Assembly (NCBI GenBank): GCA_963281255.1
Contig: OY725488.1
Span: 1,488,001-1,552,000, forward strand
Reading direction: 5' to 3'
Length of the DNA: 64,000 bases
Source of the DNA: Aphrocallistes beatrix
Lineage: Eukaryota > Porifera > Hexactinellida > Sceptrulophora > Aphrocallistidae
Shown here: one piece after another, positions 9,665-23,200 of the stretch
Position numbering within the stretch: position 1 is the stretch's first letter
Layout of the letters: every line of letters begins with the position of its first letter
The notes under the pieces: generated by a model
Told to the model about the DNA's origin: nothing
Seen by the model: the letters and a program-made list of their open reading frames with translations, nothing else
Database searches by the model: none
Translations under genes and position numbers: made by a program

Positions 9665-10432
9665 TTAAACTCGAGATTTTCGAGATATGGTGCAATACAT
9701 TTTATGATTCATATTTGATAAATTGCACCATATCTCGAAAATCTTGGTTTAATGTTACAAAATGCATTATGAGCTAATATCAAATACATTCAGATTTGAA
9801 TGTCTAACTATAACGGTTTTAAAGATATAGGCTCAAATGGTCAAAATGCGCTTCCATAGCAACGATGGAATGTAATAACATTCCATTATAAATTTTCAAT
9901 TTTTTCGAATCAACCCGTCACCATCTTGATTTTCTCTGAAAATCATACATTAATAACGCTTTAAAATTTAGTTGAGGTAAGACAACTTGACCAGGGGACT
10001 CCAAAAATATGACTCCCTATTTAACAATAATACATTTCCCATGTCTAATAACTTGAGCGGATTACGAGATGTCAATGATAAACAATGGACCCGAGTTTGA
10101 AGACCTGAGATTGAGAGTCGACAGTCCATACTATTAAGAAGTCTATGGTACGTGACGATAACCTTTATTTGGATCGATATGTGGTTATAAATTTTATCCT
10201 ATCTCCAATCAGTTTCAAACTTGAAAATATATATTTCAAATTTATTGTATTCTGGAACTACAAGAACGCTATGATAAAGGTGTATCATTAATTTATTTAA
10301 TTTGACATGGTAATACATCGGCACTTAGTTAATAACTGTGTATCTGAGGCTTGCGTTGATAGCTATTAATTGAAGTTTAGGTTATTGCAGTTTGGCATTG
10401 GCGCGTTGCTTGATTGATGTAGACACAGCATA

Positions 10433-11257
10433 CTATGTTCTGAAGGTGTACGTGGAATTTGACTTGAAAAGTGTGTGCATCCATGAAAAAGGCTGAGGCA
10501 GCACAACATAAGTAACTACCATCCCAACAATAAGTATTGAAGTGTGTAGACATCTTTGTCTCAGTCTCTTATTAAGGAAGGAGGGCATATATTGCATCAG
10601 CTGTGCTTTCCAGTAATTCGTTCTATTCATTTCAAGAGTTGTAGATTTATCATGAAGGTTCATACATCCAACATTTTCGTGCGGAATTGAATTCAACCCA
10701 TAATCTGAGACGGAAGTGTTGTTCTCTTCGTTTAAAGACAATTTGAATGAAGATTCGCTGTCTGGTGAGAACTCACTGTCATCACTGAATATTCCAGATT
10801 CGTTGTCTTCTTTCTTTTCTTCCAATCCTTCAAGTTTTGGTATAAAAACGAGTTCGTTAAATACGTCCATCACCTTTCTTGTAGAATATTCCATATTCAT
10901 GTAGAGTTCCTCACTCATCATCTCTCCTTTTATTTCATGATATATCTTCTTTTCTCTGTTGTTCCTGACTGTATATTCTGGTTCACCGATCCGTTCCGCT
11001 ATTTTTACGTGTTGCCTTAGAGTTGTATCTCCTTGAAGTATTTCTAAGAACGGGGCGAAATCTTTCCTTGCTTCAAACAATAATTTTAGTAAGCAGATAT
11101 TTTGTTTTATTTTGTATTTGCTTGAATTTAGAATCGTTGCTATGTCTTCTTGGTTGATTAGATCTGCCTCAACCAACTGCCACTTAATTCTCTCGAAGTC
11201 TAATGCCGTGATAATTGAATACTCATGGTGATAATAATTCATGTAAGGTTCAGCCAT
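10433..11257 (-). CDS. Tail-anchored CARD-like (death-fold) protein
   Basis: Single-exon frame of 274 codons. Residues 14-88 look like a CARD-type death fold: an amphipathic pattern with IKWQLVEADLI, QEDIATIL, KQNICLLKLLFEA and FAPFLEILQGDTTL, matching the helix spacing of CARDs. Residues 140-200 are acidic and serine-rich (EEKKEDNES, SDDSEFSPDSESS). Near the C-terminus, basic RLRQR (231-235) is followed by a single hydrophobic segment of about 20 residues (ILIVGMVVTYVVLP, 241-254) and a short tail, as in tail-anchored proteins of mitochondria or ER. A CARD at one end and a membrane anchor at the other is the plan of MAVS and of CARD19 (known families). Orthology is not claimed, and the CARD call rests on pattern only. 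Confidence 0.6.
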   Translation of the reverse strand: MAEPYMNYYHHEYSIITALDFERIKWQLVEADLINQEDIATILNSSKYKIKQNICLLKLLFEARKDFAPFLEILQGDTTLRQHVKIAERIGEPEYTVRNNREKKIYHEIKGEMMSEELYMNMEYSTRKVMDVFNELVFIPKLEGLEEKKEDNESGIFSDDSEFSPDSESSFKLSLNEENNTSVSDYGLNSIPHENVGCMNLHDKSTTLEMNRTNYWKAQLMQYMPSFLNKRLRQRCLHTSILIVGMVVTYVVLPQPFSWMHTLFKSNSTYTFRT

Positions 11258-11547
11258 TTTATTCTAAACAATTGATTGCTTTATCCAAAAGTTATCCTTA
11301 TATAGCAGACCATTTTTTGAAATAAGCATTTCCCCAAAAATTGACCAACAGACTAATTCCACATACTTCTATTATTTTGCAATGTATAATATATAATGAA
11401 CTTTAACCAGAATATTGAAAATTATTATTATATGGTAGGATGATGTATGAGCTAACTTCCTTTACCTTTGTTACATAATATCACATTCTTGTGTTTAGCG
11501 GTAAGTCGGATAATTAACATGAAAAGGATACAGGATATGGTTATAAC

Positions 11548-11927
11548 CAGAGATGGAAAACAGCAATCATAAAAAGCATGCTGTTAATAGCAACTTTCAG
11601 ATTTTGTGTGTAATTTTGGATTTAAAACTATGTGGTAATGCTTAAATTATAATAAACGATTTGAGAGTATTCTAATTTGGATGAATGCAAATGTTTATTA
11701 TTATTGTAATTTGTTAAATTCTTTTCTTCATAGTAAAGCTAAAACTCCGAAACAACTATTAACAGCAACCAATTTGCTGATAACAGCAATTATACTGTTA
11801 ACAGTTGTTAAAAATATTAACAATACGGTGCTGTGTAGACGAATTAGACGATCCTTGGTGGGAAAAGCTTTGCTGTTAACAGCAATTTTGATGCTGTTAA
11901 AAGTTAACAACATTTCTACCATCCCTG
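11548..11927. mobile_element. hAT-like MITE, about 380 bp
   Basis: Imperfect TIRs cagagatgg and ccatccctg are flanked by 8-base sequences gttataac and attataat that agree at 6 of 8 positions, as expected for an aged hAT target duplication. The interior is full of ctgttaacag and aacagcaa words in both orientations. The short open frame at 11681-11941 consists of these repeats and is not a gene. Confidence 0.4.
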
Positions 11928-11941
11928 ATTATAATTATTAA

Positions 11942-14254
11942 AATGCTTTATATACCTCATACATTGTTAATACCATGGTAGAACTAATTCTCGCACAAAT
12001 CATAGCTAAAAAATTTTAGGAAACCAATGTCTATCCTCATTCTCGAATACAATCTTATTGAGAAACAATTGAACTGATCAAGTTTTAGTAACATTGTATG
12101 TACATTTTGGGCCAGTCATGCAACCAATCGTTCCGTTAAAAAGACAGTGCGCAGCTCTCATCCAATAATTTGTTCAAGTATATATAATGCAAAAATTTAA
12201 TAATCTCCGTTTTGAAACAGTCTGTTGGAAGACTTAATTATGCAGGTAGAACTTCGCTTGATGCAAACCAGCTCATAGTGTTTGTAGCTTCTAATATTCA
12301 CGTATACGCACGATAAAAATGGTCGCAAATCAGTAGTTTCATTTATCAAATCATATCCATAAATACCACTATTTCAAACTTAACGTTGTTATTATTCAAG
12401 CGATAAACCTGTAGTCATTTTGCAACCCACCTGTGACCAGAAGATAGTCAGGATCTTGTGCAATAATGAGGATGACTAAACAATTAAGATTTAGACTAGG
12501 ACCTTGCAGTTAGACTGTTTGACTCGAGTTAAATCATTCAACATTATTTCGTAATTGTCTGGGTCAATTAAATTTAGAATTGCAGAGATGATGTGGTATT
12601 GCACAACTAGTGAGATTTTCTAATTATAAATGTGCATCAATTACGCTCCTTGTCACTTTCCCAAATATACAAGAATAATCATTGTGACCAGGATTCTAGG
12701 TAGTTCTCATTTAATTATCTTGTTTATGATATGCTCGTATTACAATTCTCTAACAGATAAGTATTTATAGCTGTCATTTAATAAAGGGTAAACGTTGAGG
12801 TTAAAATTGCAAATTTGCAAAGTTATTTGTAGTTTTGCACCAAACCCCCTCCAAGCAACCTTTAGAAGCTTTTTTTTTTACCGAAAATTCCCACTTAGCT
12901 CGACGAATTTAAATTTTGACAATATTTTCAACCTCCAATCCTTGGTGGCAGCATAACACAAAAGGTATTCATTATATCAAAAATATCCTTGCTCAAAAAA
13001 GATGCACCGTTGTTCCCTCCATGAATTTTTGAGAAAATTCCTTTAAGGTAGTTATGACGCTTCAGGATCAAAAGTTACCCCAAACTATAATACGTTGCAT
13101 TTTCTGATTTAATCATATTGTTAGTAACAAGCGCGCTTCGCTTGCTTGCGCAGCGCGGCTGGCAGACACTTTGTGTCTGCCGGAGGCGCCCTTTTGGCGC
13201 CTAGGCTCACATTGATAAGGATTATAAAATATCACATAGATACCCCAATTCGCCATAACCTTTTTCGAGCAGTTACCATCATCAATGCCTAGTGGGTATA
13301 GTCGAGCACAGAGTTATTGTATTGAGCGTGTGTAACGAAACGTCGGTATCCCATTAACCCTGTGTAAATGAATCAGCTATTTTAAAAAAGGTATATAATT
13401 AAATCAAATTTGTTTATTAATTCTAGAATAATTTGCATTTGAATATATCATTTTCTACCTTTAAACTGTTAAAATTTAACACTATTTATTAGTTCCATTT
13501 GAATTGTCGTTTTCAGATAACAACTTGCATAATCTCACCACACACGATGCAAGCTGCATGCGAATCAAAGTTGCGCCGTGTGTGGTGGCTTTTAGATTTA
13601 TTCAATGGTACAGTGGTTCCCAACCTTCATAAGCCCAAGATCACTTTTCGAATATAAATGCATCACAAGACCTGATCGTCCTGTTGGGAGCCCTTCCCAC
13701 ACTTCAAAACAATTTGCATATGAGCATCCTTATTGTAGAGTTTACAAAACGCAAAATGCCACGGAATAGAAGCTAATAGTATAATTTGAAAATACAAAGG
13801 CATGCAGAACCTGGGGAGACAAAAAATTGCTTCTTCATCTCCAGAATCGACGCCTTCTATCCATACTGCCAACCATCCCGGATTTTACACTGAATCCAAG
13901 GATTTTGAGTCGATTTATGTGATCTTTATCCCTTTTTATGTGTAATAAGGATGGGAAATATGGATAAATCTCGAATTAGTCATGGACTCAATTCTATTTA
14001 TAGTAATGACCCGCATTTATATGGCTTCCCTTCAATGACTTAACGGATTTGTTTAGCTAGCAAAATTATTAGTATAATTGGGGATTATCTGCTTCTAGAA
14101 TTGCAAGATCAAGACAAAAATAATAAAAATAAAGTTAATATATTCCTAGTGGAATTCCTTATGGTTCATATTTATATACATATGAACTCATGTGGATAGG
14201 TTAATAACGAATTAGCTATACAAGAATCAGGGAGAGGTGTTAAGAAGGTAGGAG
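11942..14254. other. Gene-free stretch with scattered repeat fragments
   Basis: No convincing coding sequence. It contains a GC-rich hairpin repeat at 13127-13215 (acaagcgcgcttcgcttgct; ggcagaca / tgtctgcc stem). A fragment at 12830-12960 recurs inverted at 30880-31010. At 13611 a hAT-type terminus (cagtggttcccaacctt) begins, whose other end I could not find. A 69-codon minus-strand frame at 13663-13872 has no recognisable features. Confidence 0.6.
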
Positions 14255-17200
14255 TTAATCACAACTGTTATCAACGTTGTACTCCTTGATATCGTCGACC
14301 AGGGTGTCGAACTCTCGGACCTGGGAGTAACTCTCATACACTGCTCGCTCCAGATCCTCTAGCTCCGCCTTCTCCTCTCTCAGCTCCCTTTCTGTAGCCT
14401 CCAGTCCCTGTTGGTTAGATTCGACTGATGCCTCAAGTTCAGAAATCCGCATTATAATGCTCTCAACTTCTTCCTCGCTCACGATATCAATTCCTTCCAG
14501 TGACCGATTCAACTTCAAGTATTCTAACTCCAGGAGCTCTACACGCTTCTTTATGTACTCTGTGTACAGGACGACATTATCTAGAGTAGACTCTGTCTCT
14601 TGCAACTCATTCCTCCCTTCTAATTCATGCTTTTCAAGTTCCAAGGACTTATTCTCTACTTCCGTGATCTTTCTCTCTATTTCTTTTATTTCAATTTTTC
14701 TTGCATTTATTTTATCTGAGATACCATTCACGGTGAGATCAGCTGCTTGTGCATCCTAAATTATTCATACAAAAAATAAATCCAAGTCCTAACCTAAACG
14801 TAGAAACATTAGTTTTCATTGCCTTGCGATTAAATCGACATTTTTTATATAAAAAAGGAACACCGCTTTAATTCGTGTGTATTAGGTATTAATTAATAAG
14901 TTTCTATCTCAAATATTGGATATCGCGTGGTATTATTGTTCTGCGGCAAGTTTGAGTAATTTGTGTTTTGAATATTCCTACTTAGCACACATTGTATTTC
15001 TTGCGATTTATTTGGGGTTACTACGAAGTATCGGGAGTGCATATGTCGAGGACGAGAAAAATGTTATCGACTACCCGCGAAATGTCCCAAACAAATGAAG
15101 TGAACATATTTTTTGGATATATTTTTCGAAGATCATACACGTAAATTCCATATTTTATTTTTATTTTGTTATTTATGGACTCAAAATACTCAGCTTTCAA
15201 CTCAATTATTTATTTCCATGTAATATATCTGACCTGTATATCCTAACACAAGTTGTCAACCTGAAATTCGGTAAAACTGACAGAATTTTAAATTTTCAAA
15301 AAAGTAAAAAAACCACTATAACTCGCAAATACGGCCTCGTATCACGATTCCAGTCATTAGATGAGACTTTGCATCGATTAGCGTCGAGAGAATCCAGATA
15401 TCTTCAAAGCTCGATGAGTTAACCTCCACAAAGGAATGGAGGAGATTATGCACAGCGCAGAATGTTCAGAATGTGCATGTAAGATTATGCCAATTTAGTG
15501 CAAATTCCTACTCGGAGCAGAACAATATAACGTTTATGCTGAAAAATTTGACACGAATCATGTTTTGTATTTGGCAAAATAGCCCAAATTCATGTAGCTG
15601 CTGAAAAATTCAATAGGATGTCGACGAAGCTAAAATAAAGTTTACTAATCAAAATGACTACTCGATAGATTATTAGAACAGACCTGAGGCTCTTCAGGAC
15701 AAAGGAACTAGACAACTTACTCTCTTCACGTCTACTGATAAGAATTCACACATTCTCAAAAAATATTTTTTATTGATAGTGAACCGGTGCTATTAGCTAT
15801 CACTTAATTAGATTTGGAATGTTTTAACATACAAAATGCTAGGGTATTTCCAATAAAGGAGAAATTTAACCTTGAAAAAGTTTTGTCGGGGTTTACTTAA
15901 CCTACTACCTAACAAAAATTATGAAAATTGAATTGCGTAAAATTTCTTGCGCCTCTTAGTGATCTCAGAATTTTTTGTGTAAAGGTTTCTTACATTTGGA
16001 ATTTTGTCGTAAATATTAAAACAGTTAATTCATTCTAAGTTCTAAGTCATTTTCTCATTTCAAATTACCAATTTGGATTTTCGTCCTTTCATTAAGTTCG
16101 CTTTAATGAGTGTCTCTAATCGTGTGACGTCATCAATAGAGGCTTCAATCATTGCTAATGTAGCACGAGCATTCTCTATCGTGATATTCTGTTCTGTTTC
16201 ATTCAGCAAATAGAAGAACCGATCCATCAATTCAACCAGCAGTGTTGATTCACCATGAGTCATGTTAATCTCATTGCTTTTGGTCTAAAAAGTATAAACA
16301 TGTTAATATCCTCCTCCTTCATGTCTAATGAATTATCTGTATAACGACTATTACCTTCAGAATATTAATGTAGTCATTCGCAGTAGTTACCGCGCTTTGC
16401 GCTCGAGTTCTCGAGCCGTAGAGCCTATCCAGGAGAACAGTGGTAACATTTCGTAGGAATTTCCCGGTTTCAAAAAGGACTGAAGATCTGTCGATCTCTT
16501 CGCCGGATTCCTCAGACTGTGTGAAGGAATCGTTCTTCAGCTGTCTGACATTTTCTTCCAGCAACAACAGAGCTCCTCTTAACATTTCGTCTGAGAACAC
16601 AGAAATGTTGATTGGAGGATAACTAACTAATGTTAGAATTTCCTGATAGAGCGACTCGGCCCGATCTGCTGCTTCTTCAACCTGTGAGAGGCATAACTGA
16701 TTCTAGCGCCCACAAGTAGAGACTAGACCTCAGTAGGAACAGGAGAGCTCACCTTGGGGTAAGTTAAGTTGACCATATTCACTTGAATCTGGATGGAAGT
16801 TTGCAGCTGAAACAGAGTGGTGATGAGAGTAATTAGGTTAGAGTTCAGCTCTTCTAGCCTAAGAGCAGTAGTCAGTGTCTCTTGAGACGTGCTGAGCACT
16901 TCTGTAGAGAGTACGGTTATCTGACTTGATAGGTTTCCTTGCCACTGCACCAATTCCACCTCTTTTGAAATGATATTAAAGATGTCTTGAATCTAAAATA
17001 TTCGAGTTCTCAAATATTCGAATATTTTCATGGGATAACAAGATAAAGAACTCACCGCGCCTGATATTCCTGTTAATATAAACTGAGATGCTTGGTTTAG
17101 TGCAGTGGTGGTGGCAGAATAAGTCTGGTAGATATCCCCTATCGTGTTTAGCGTATCTCGAGCTCTCTCCAGGTTATTTCCAGATTGTTCTTGCAAATCT

Positions 17201-20200
17201 ATAAACCTGGGTTGTAGCTCCCGAGCAAACGCCTCTAACTCCATCACATCATCCTAACACAGTGGCTGGAATCAATGCAGAGAACAGTAATGCAATAACC
17301 ACACAGACTCTCGACTCACATTCAGCTGCATTGTCCTGCTGGCCAAGTCAGTGAGAGAAGAGTAGAGACGAGAATCTGTTCTCTCAGCAGTGTTGATGTC
17401 TGTGAGTAGGATGGCCATGTCTCGAGTGTAGCCTTCCAACAGGAGTCTGAGCGGGGAAGAGAGGAGGTTGCACTCTGATTCGGAGAAAGATCCGTACCAG
17501 TCTAGCCGGTTTCGTAGCGAACTGAATATTTCAAAAACTTCGTTGAAGCAATTGCTGCAGCCTGAAAGAAATGCAGGTGAAAAGTCGATTATTAGTGTAG
17601 ACGCGGATATTTTTTGAGGAAAATTTCATGATTTCCGTTTTTTAAAAGTATGTTTGGATATACATATCTCACATATTTACATACTACAGTTGATTTTCAT
17701 TCTGAAACTACAATGGTCTGGTCTGTTGACCGACATTTTAAAAGTATTAATGGTCTTTGAATCTGATGGGAAAAATTGTAACATACTTGGACATGTATTA
17801 GAGAGTCTGTAGTAGTTGGTAGCACATTGATCACACCTCACTCCTGAGAAACCTTCTCTACACAAACAGGAACCAGTGTTACTGTCACAGAGAACCGCTT
17901 CTGACCCAGTGACGTCACAATCACAAGCTACAAAATACGGACAAGTTCATTAACAAGCAAGAAATGTAGGAAGTAAAAATGGAATTTGCGGTTAGCACTT
18001 TACACTGCATACAATCACCATACATATTATTATTTTCATTAACCAACCTTGACAACGCATGACGTCTTGCGTATTTCCAACTCTATAGAACCCTCCCTTG
18101 CATTCCTCACACCTATCCCCTGTGGTATTCCCTACACAACTCAGACACTGTCCTGTAGTCCGATCGCACAGTCTCCCAGACACTTCTGCTCCGTTTCCAT
18201 TGCAATCGCATTCTTTGCAGCTTACCAACTCTCCGTCTATTCAATCGAGTACATAAATTACAATTCCCGTAAATCCCAAGGAAATTTTGATGAATAATGG
18301 ATGTATAAATATTTGAAGAAAATAGGACTTTTCCTGCTGTCAAATACGAAATATGGATTTTCAATTGAAATTTAAATTTTAACAATGAACAAGCATTTTA
18401 GTTTGAAATTCCTAGAAATTCATTTCATTGTGGTTACGTCGTGGCACAGTATATGACGCATTCACTGCTGGACGTGTGCCACCTACAGCTTGAAAGACAG
18501 GTGGCGCATTGCACTGGTTGTGTCACATCCGACTCGCACCACGGATTACAGCATCAAAAGCAGTTCTGCTGACCTGTGTACTCTGCGAAATATCCCTCAT
18601 CACATTCATCGCAGTTGGAACCCGTGTAGCCACTAACACAACTGCAGCTTGCTGTTCCTTCAATTAGGAAGCAATCGTACGCAAATATCGTCCCGTTAGC
18701 CCCCGAACAGGGACACGCGACACACTGGCCATCATCAGCTCGGTAGTGCAGAAGTTGACACCTGTCGCACCTGTCCCCTTGATACTCAGGCTTACAGCGA
18801 CACACTCCCGTCGTAGAGTCACAGGTGTTGTCCTGAGAGCCGACAGCATTGCAGTTGCATCCCGTGCACTCTCCACTGGTCGAGTCCAGAGTATAGCCTG
18901 GGTTGCAACTAGAAATGCAGTAAGTAAATCTGATGGAAGTTCCTGGGTGATGGAACAGATATATTCCATACCTGGAACAAGTTCGGTTGGTAGCGTCAGT
19001 AGATATGGTATCTGTGCAGTAGCAATATCCTGTCGAGTTACAGGCAGGTGTCTCAGACTTTAAGGGATCACAATTACAAGCTAAAGGGAGGATTTAAATT
19101 ATAAATTTATGAATTCAATGACATTATTCTTCGCATCAGTTTGCACTGGCGTATTACGTACATAGCGACTGTCTGCAAATGCCTCAACTAAGTAACTTAC
19201 GCTGGCATGTCCCATCAATTCCCATCCAAAAGCCTGGAGCGCACTGATCACATCTTCTCCCGCCATAACTTGGAATACATTGGCACTGTCCTCCGTAACT
19301 GAAGCAGAAGTTATTGACTGACCCAATCCTCTCGCAGTCACAATCTATATTGAAATGTTAAATAAACCCACGAACCTCGGAGACTGTCTGGCCAGAGTAA
19401 TAAATAATTTATTGTTACAAAGCAGCACAATACCGTATACTGTGAGTAATTCAATACTATTTCGCCCCCAATTACCCTTTGATTGTATAGGCTGACTAGT
19501 AATTACCTAGTTGACCATAATGAATACTTCTTCCACACAAATTGTTTTATTTATAAACTTAGATGGCATAATGATTCGAAAAGTACGCTGAGAGATCGGA
19601 TGGCAGAAGAGGCGAGTTTGGAGGGATTTATCTGTCCTTACTGTATGGAGAACAAGGGCTCCGCAGTCGGTCTGCAACAGCATTATGAAGAATTTCACTC
19701 ACAAAAGCGAAGTCTCACCACGCTCTTCCGAGATCGCGACTCCTCCTTCAAGAGACTCATCGGTAAAGCTAAGTACAAATTCACTTCTAGTTCCAGCCAC
19801 TCCCCGAGTAGGGGCTCCAGTCTCGACTACTCTTCGGAAGAAGGAAGCAAGTACACAGTGGACGCGAGTGCCTTTAACCCCAGCGGGATCAATACGCAAT
19901 TCTGGGAGGAACAACACATCGGACAGAGTAAGTCATTCTTCCAGGAATTTCGGTCTCTCCGGGATAAACACGTGGACAAACTGACCGTAGAGACAAATAA
20001 AGTTTTGATCCGCTTAGAAAAGATTACGAGAGTGAAGACAAGTACCGTTTGCTCTCCCTCCGACAAGAAGATGCGGAAGTTGGAGATGGATATAGTGCCA
20101 TGGCAGTCAGACAAAGACGGGAAAATCTGTGCAATGTGTTTCAAGAAGTTGATCATAGCAAGCAAGCATCATTGCCGACTATGTGGGATGGTTATATGTA

Positions 20201-23200
20201 AGGAGTGCTCGCGATTCCTGCCCATGCCGATAGCCTTGCTTCTAGAGAGGACAAGCAAGCATGTTCTTGATGAAGCAGAAACGAGGAAAGCCTTACGAAT
20301 CGCCAAAGAAAAGGCAAATGAGCTAATACAGAACGGGAACCTGGATAATGCCCTGAGAATCTGCACGAGATGTAATGACGTAATAGAGAAGAGGATGGCT
20401 CGAATCGACTCAGCGCACTCTCGCTCTCGGTTAATCCTGCTCTACCACACCATGCGTGATGTCATGAACCAAGTCGATGCTTTGTTCCCAAAGTACGAAA
20501 CAATGGTCAGTGGACTTTTGGAAGGGAAAATAGAACTCTCAAGGGAAGAAGCAAAACAGCTGAGATTCTCAATCTTACAGCTGACCGAGTCGATCGATAT
20601 AAAGAGCAAGAAAGTGATGGCATTGGTACAGAAGCCTGTGAGTGTGTCCGGAACAGACACAGAGACCGCCGAGATCTCCCCCAGACAGATGAGGCTACAC
20701 AAAGGGGTGAGGAGTTTCGCAGTGAAGTATTTACAAGAACGAATCACCTGTCTCCCCAATGTCCCCTCTGACTCTGAGGTGTTGAGGGCACGGAGAGAGC
20801 GAGAGGAAGAACACAGAGTCTTGACTCGTAGAAAGACGGAGCTACTTCCAGACACGCGAGGAAACTCCCCTCATAAACCGCGGAGCCAGTCCCACCTGCT
20901 TAGCACTGGTTGGGTGGCTAGCCCCCCCATCGCCCCCCTGGTAGAGGCAGATGAAGACCCGTACCGCACACAGCTGAGAATCCTGAGGGGATTCCTCTCT
21001 CAGGCGGAGGCAGAAGGTCGGGAGGATGAAATTCAGACTCTGAGAAGAGAAGTCGAGCTCCTGATGGTGGAAATAGAGAGGAGAGATGGAAGCAGCTCTT
21101 TGAATCATGTCTAGCACAACTTTACATGCAATTTTAACGTTGTATATAGCTTCTTAATGGATTGAAACCTGTTAAGAGATATTTGTTTATTTTTGTTAAG
21201 CGAAGTTATATTTGTTACCTAAGATCATATGGAAAATAATCGATTTTATTTTGTTATTAAACTAGGATGAGCTCAGTGGGAAGAGAGGATTTACACGAAT
21301 GCAAACTTCATTCTAACCACAATTACAATCAAGGTTGTTGGCAAATCGGAACTTCGGAACTATTTGAATAATAAACACAACTATTCTATTGTCACAGGGG
21401 CTGTCCCGGAGTTTGCACCCCGGAGGCGGGGCTGGGCCAAAGGGAAAGGGTTTTGATTTGGGCAGGTATTTGCTCTCTTGATTAATATTGAGTGTTGGTT
21501 AGCAATTAGTTAAGGGTGGTCTTTGGATCATGGCGGCCAAGGGGCATTGGTCAGCAGGGCTTCTGAGTGACATGCACAAACCAGAGAATATCTTGAAAGA
21601 AGATGAGCACGTCATCCTGATTAGAGACAAGTTTCCTAAGGGCAAGCACCATTATCTGGTTCTACCCAGGGAAAAGATCAACTCGCTGGAACACCTGAAT
21701 GCATCACATATCGGACTTATCAAACACATGTCCCTTTTCGCTGAGAAATATATAAATTCTCTCTCTCGTGCATCTGAGAAAGAAGTGGCATTCAAGATAG
21801 GATTCCATGCAATTCCCAGCATGCAGCAGTTGCACATGCACGCGATCAGTACGGACTTCGCAGGATCAGGACTCAAAACGAAGAAGCATTGGAATAGCTT
21901 CAACACGGATTACTTCGTCGTCCATGAGAACCTGGTACAGCAGCTGGAGGAAAACGGGAAAGTAGCGTATGATAAGGACAAGTATGCAAAGTTGCTCAGT
22001 GCCCCATTGAAATGTCACAGGTGTCACCACCTGCTGGATAACATGCCGCGACTCATTGATCATATTGCAAAATGTAATATATAATATTAATAACGGAAAT
22101 TTGAGAATGTTATAACAGTGTCAATAAGATCTGAACATTATTGTATAGTTGCTTGGGGAGACACACTCACCAACAGTTAGCTGACGATTATTCTAATTTC
22201 CAATTAAAGCTAACCTTGTAAATTGTCAGAGCCCTGCCTACCTGAGATTACGGATTATTACGGATTTGAGGATTATGCTATCCAGAATTCGTAAGCTGAC
22301 TTTTGATCATTTTAATATGTGTATACACATACTTATATCATGATATTCGTTTTTAAAATCAACAAAAATATTCAATATACTACTAGTGTGTACATACGTC
22401 AGCATGTACAATTTCTGTGGGAGCATCTTTTCTTCCAACAATGGCAAAATATAATTAAAGTTAGGATCCATAAGCGATGTTCTATAACATGTTAGCGATA
22501 TATTTTCCATTTATAAATACCGTATTTATTCAAATTTCAAAATGGGCATAGGCGTCCAACAAGTAACGAACTATGTAACGAATTGTCCGTAACGAATTGT
22601 CTGAATATACTCCTTAGCTGTATATACGTAAATATTATACAAAATTTTAAGAACCAACCCGAGGCGGATTGTGCGAGAGTAGCGGATACGCTGACAGCTT
22701 CCGAGCAGTTGGCCTGGGAGGGGAAGGGGTAGGGAACACACTGGGCGTATACTTCCCTTAACACCTCTTCATCTCGTGAGGCGCCTGCACCGTCCAATGG
22801 TAAGTACAACAGATCTTCTACTACAGCCAGAGAGCCTAGAGGTTCTACTGAAACGGACACTGTGTACAGTTCTGAGGATGAGAGGGGCACATCTACACTC
22901 CACCCGAGTAGGTAACCGACTGCGATAGAGTAAGGAATGGTGGCATTAGTGTCAGGTGTGAACAGGATGGTAACGCGGGTAGCAGTCATGGAATATGAGA
23001 TAAGCGGTTTGAAGAAATAAGTTCCGGACTGATCCACGGAGAATCTAACTTCAAACGGTTCCTCGCTGCTGACTCTCCATCCCACACGTGGAGGCTGGTT
23101 AGATGCGAATGTATCCAGTAAGTAACTGGGTGTGTCCAGTGGATCGAGTGCTATTTCAGTAATTGAGAATATCTGCTCCAAGCTGGGGACGTAGGACCCC

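Larger units (their letters stand above)
8310..10153. repeat. 1.84-kb imperfect palindrome (foldback), one arm carrying three insertions
   Basis: Outer ends acgtaccatagac (from 8310) and gtctatggtacgt (to 10153) are inverted. The arms can be followed inwards through gtccattgtttatcattga, cttgattttctctgaaa, acattcaaatctgaatgt and atctcgaaaat to a 24-base loop at about 9697-9720. The right arm is continuous at about 430 bp. The left arm is the same sequence interrupted at 8431-9002, 9293-9474 and 9556-9664. No protein-coding gene is visible. It resembles a foldback-type transposon or a failed long-TIR element; no clear target duplication was found outside the ends. Confidence 0.85.

Noticed and set aside
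11681-11941. 86-codon plus-strand frame rich in L, N and T
   Set aside because: It consists of ctgttaacag/aacagcaa repeats inside a hAT-like MITE; no protein features.
13611-13900. Complete hAT element beginning cagtggttcccaacctt
   Set aside because: Only one terminus was found; without the other end or a target duplication the element cannot be defined.
18425-18560. Cysteine-rich stretch between laminin LE exons (CATCLSSC, SECVIYC)
   Set aside because: Flanking exons 18908-18574 and 18236-18048 join directly in phase at an LE boundary; no usable splice sites include this stretch.
19483-19599. Upstream in-frame ATG for rabenosyn
   Set aside because: The extra 39 residues (YFFHTNCFIYKL) look like untranslated sequence; the family start matches MAEEASLEGF at 19600.
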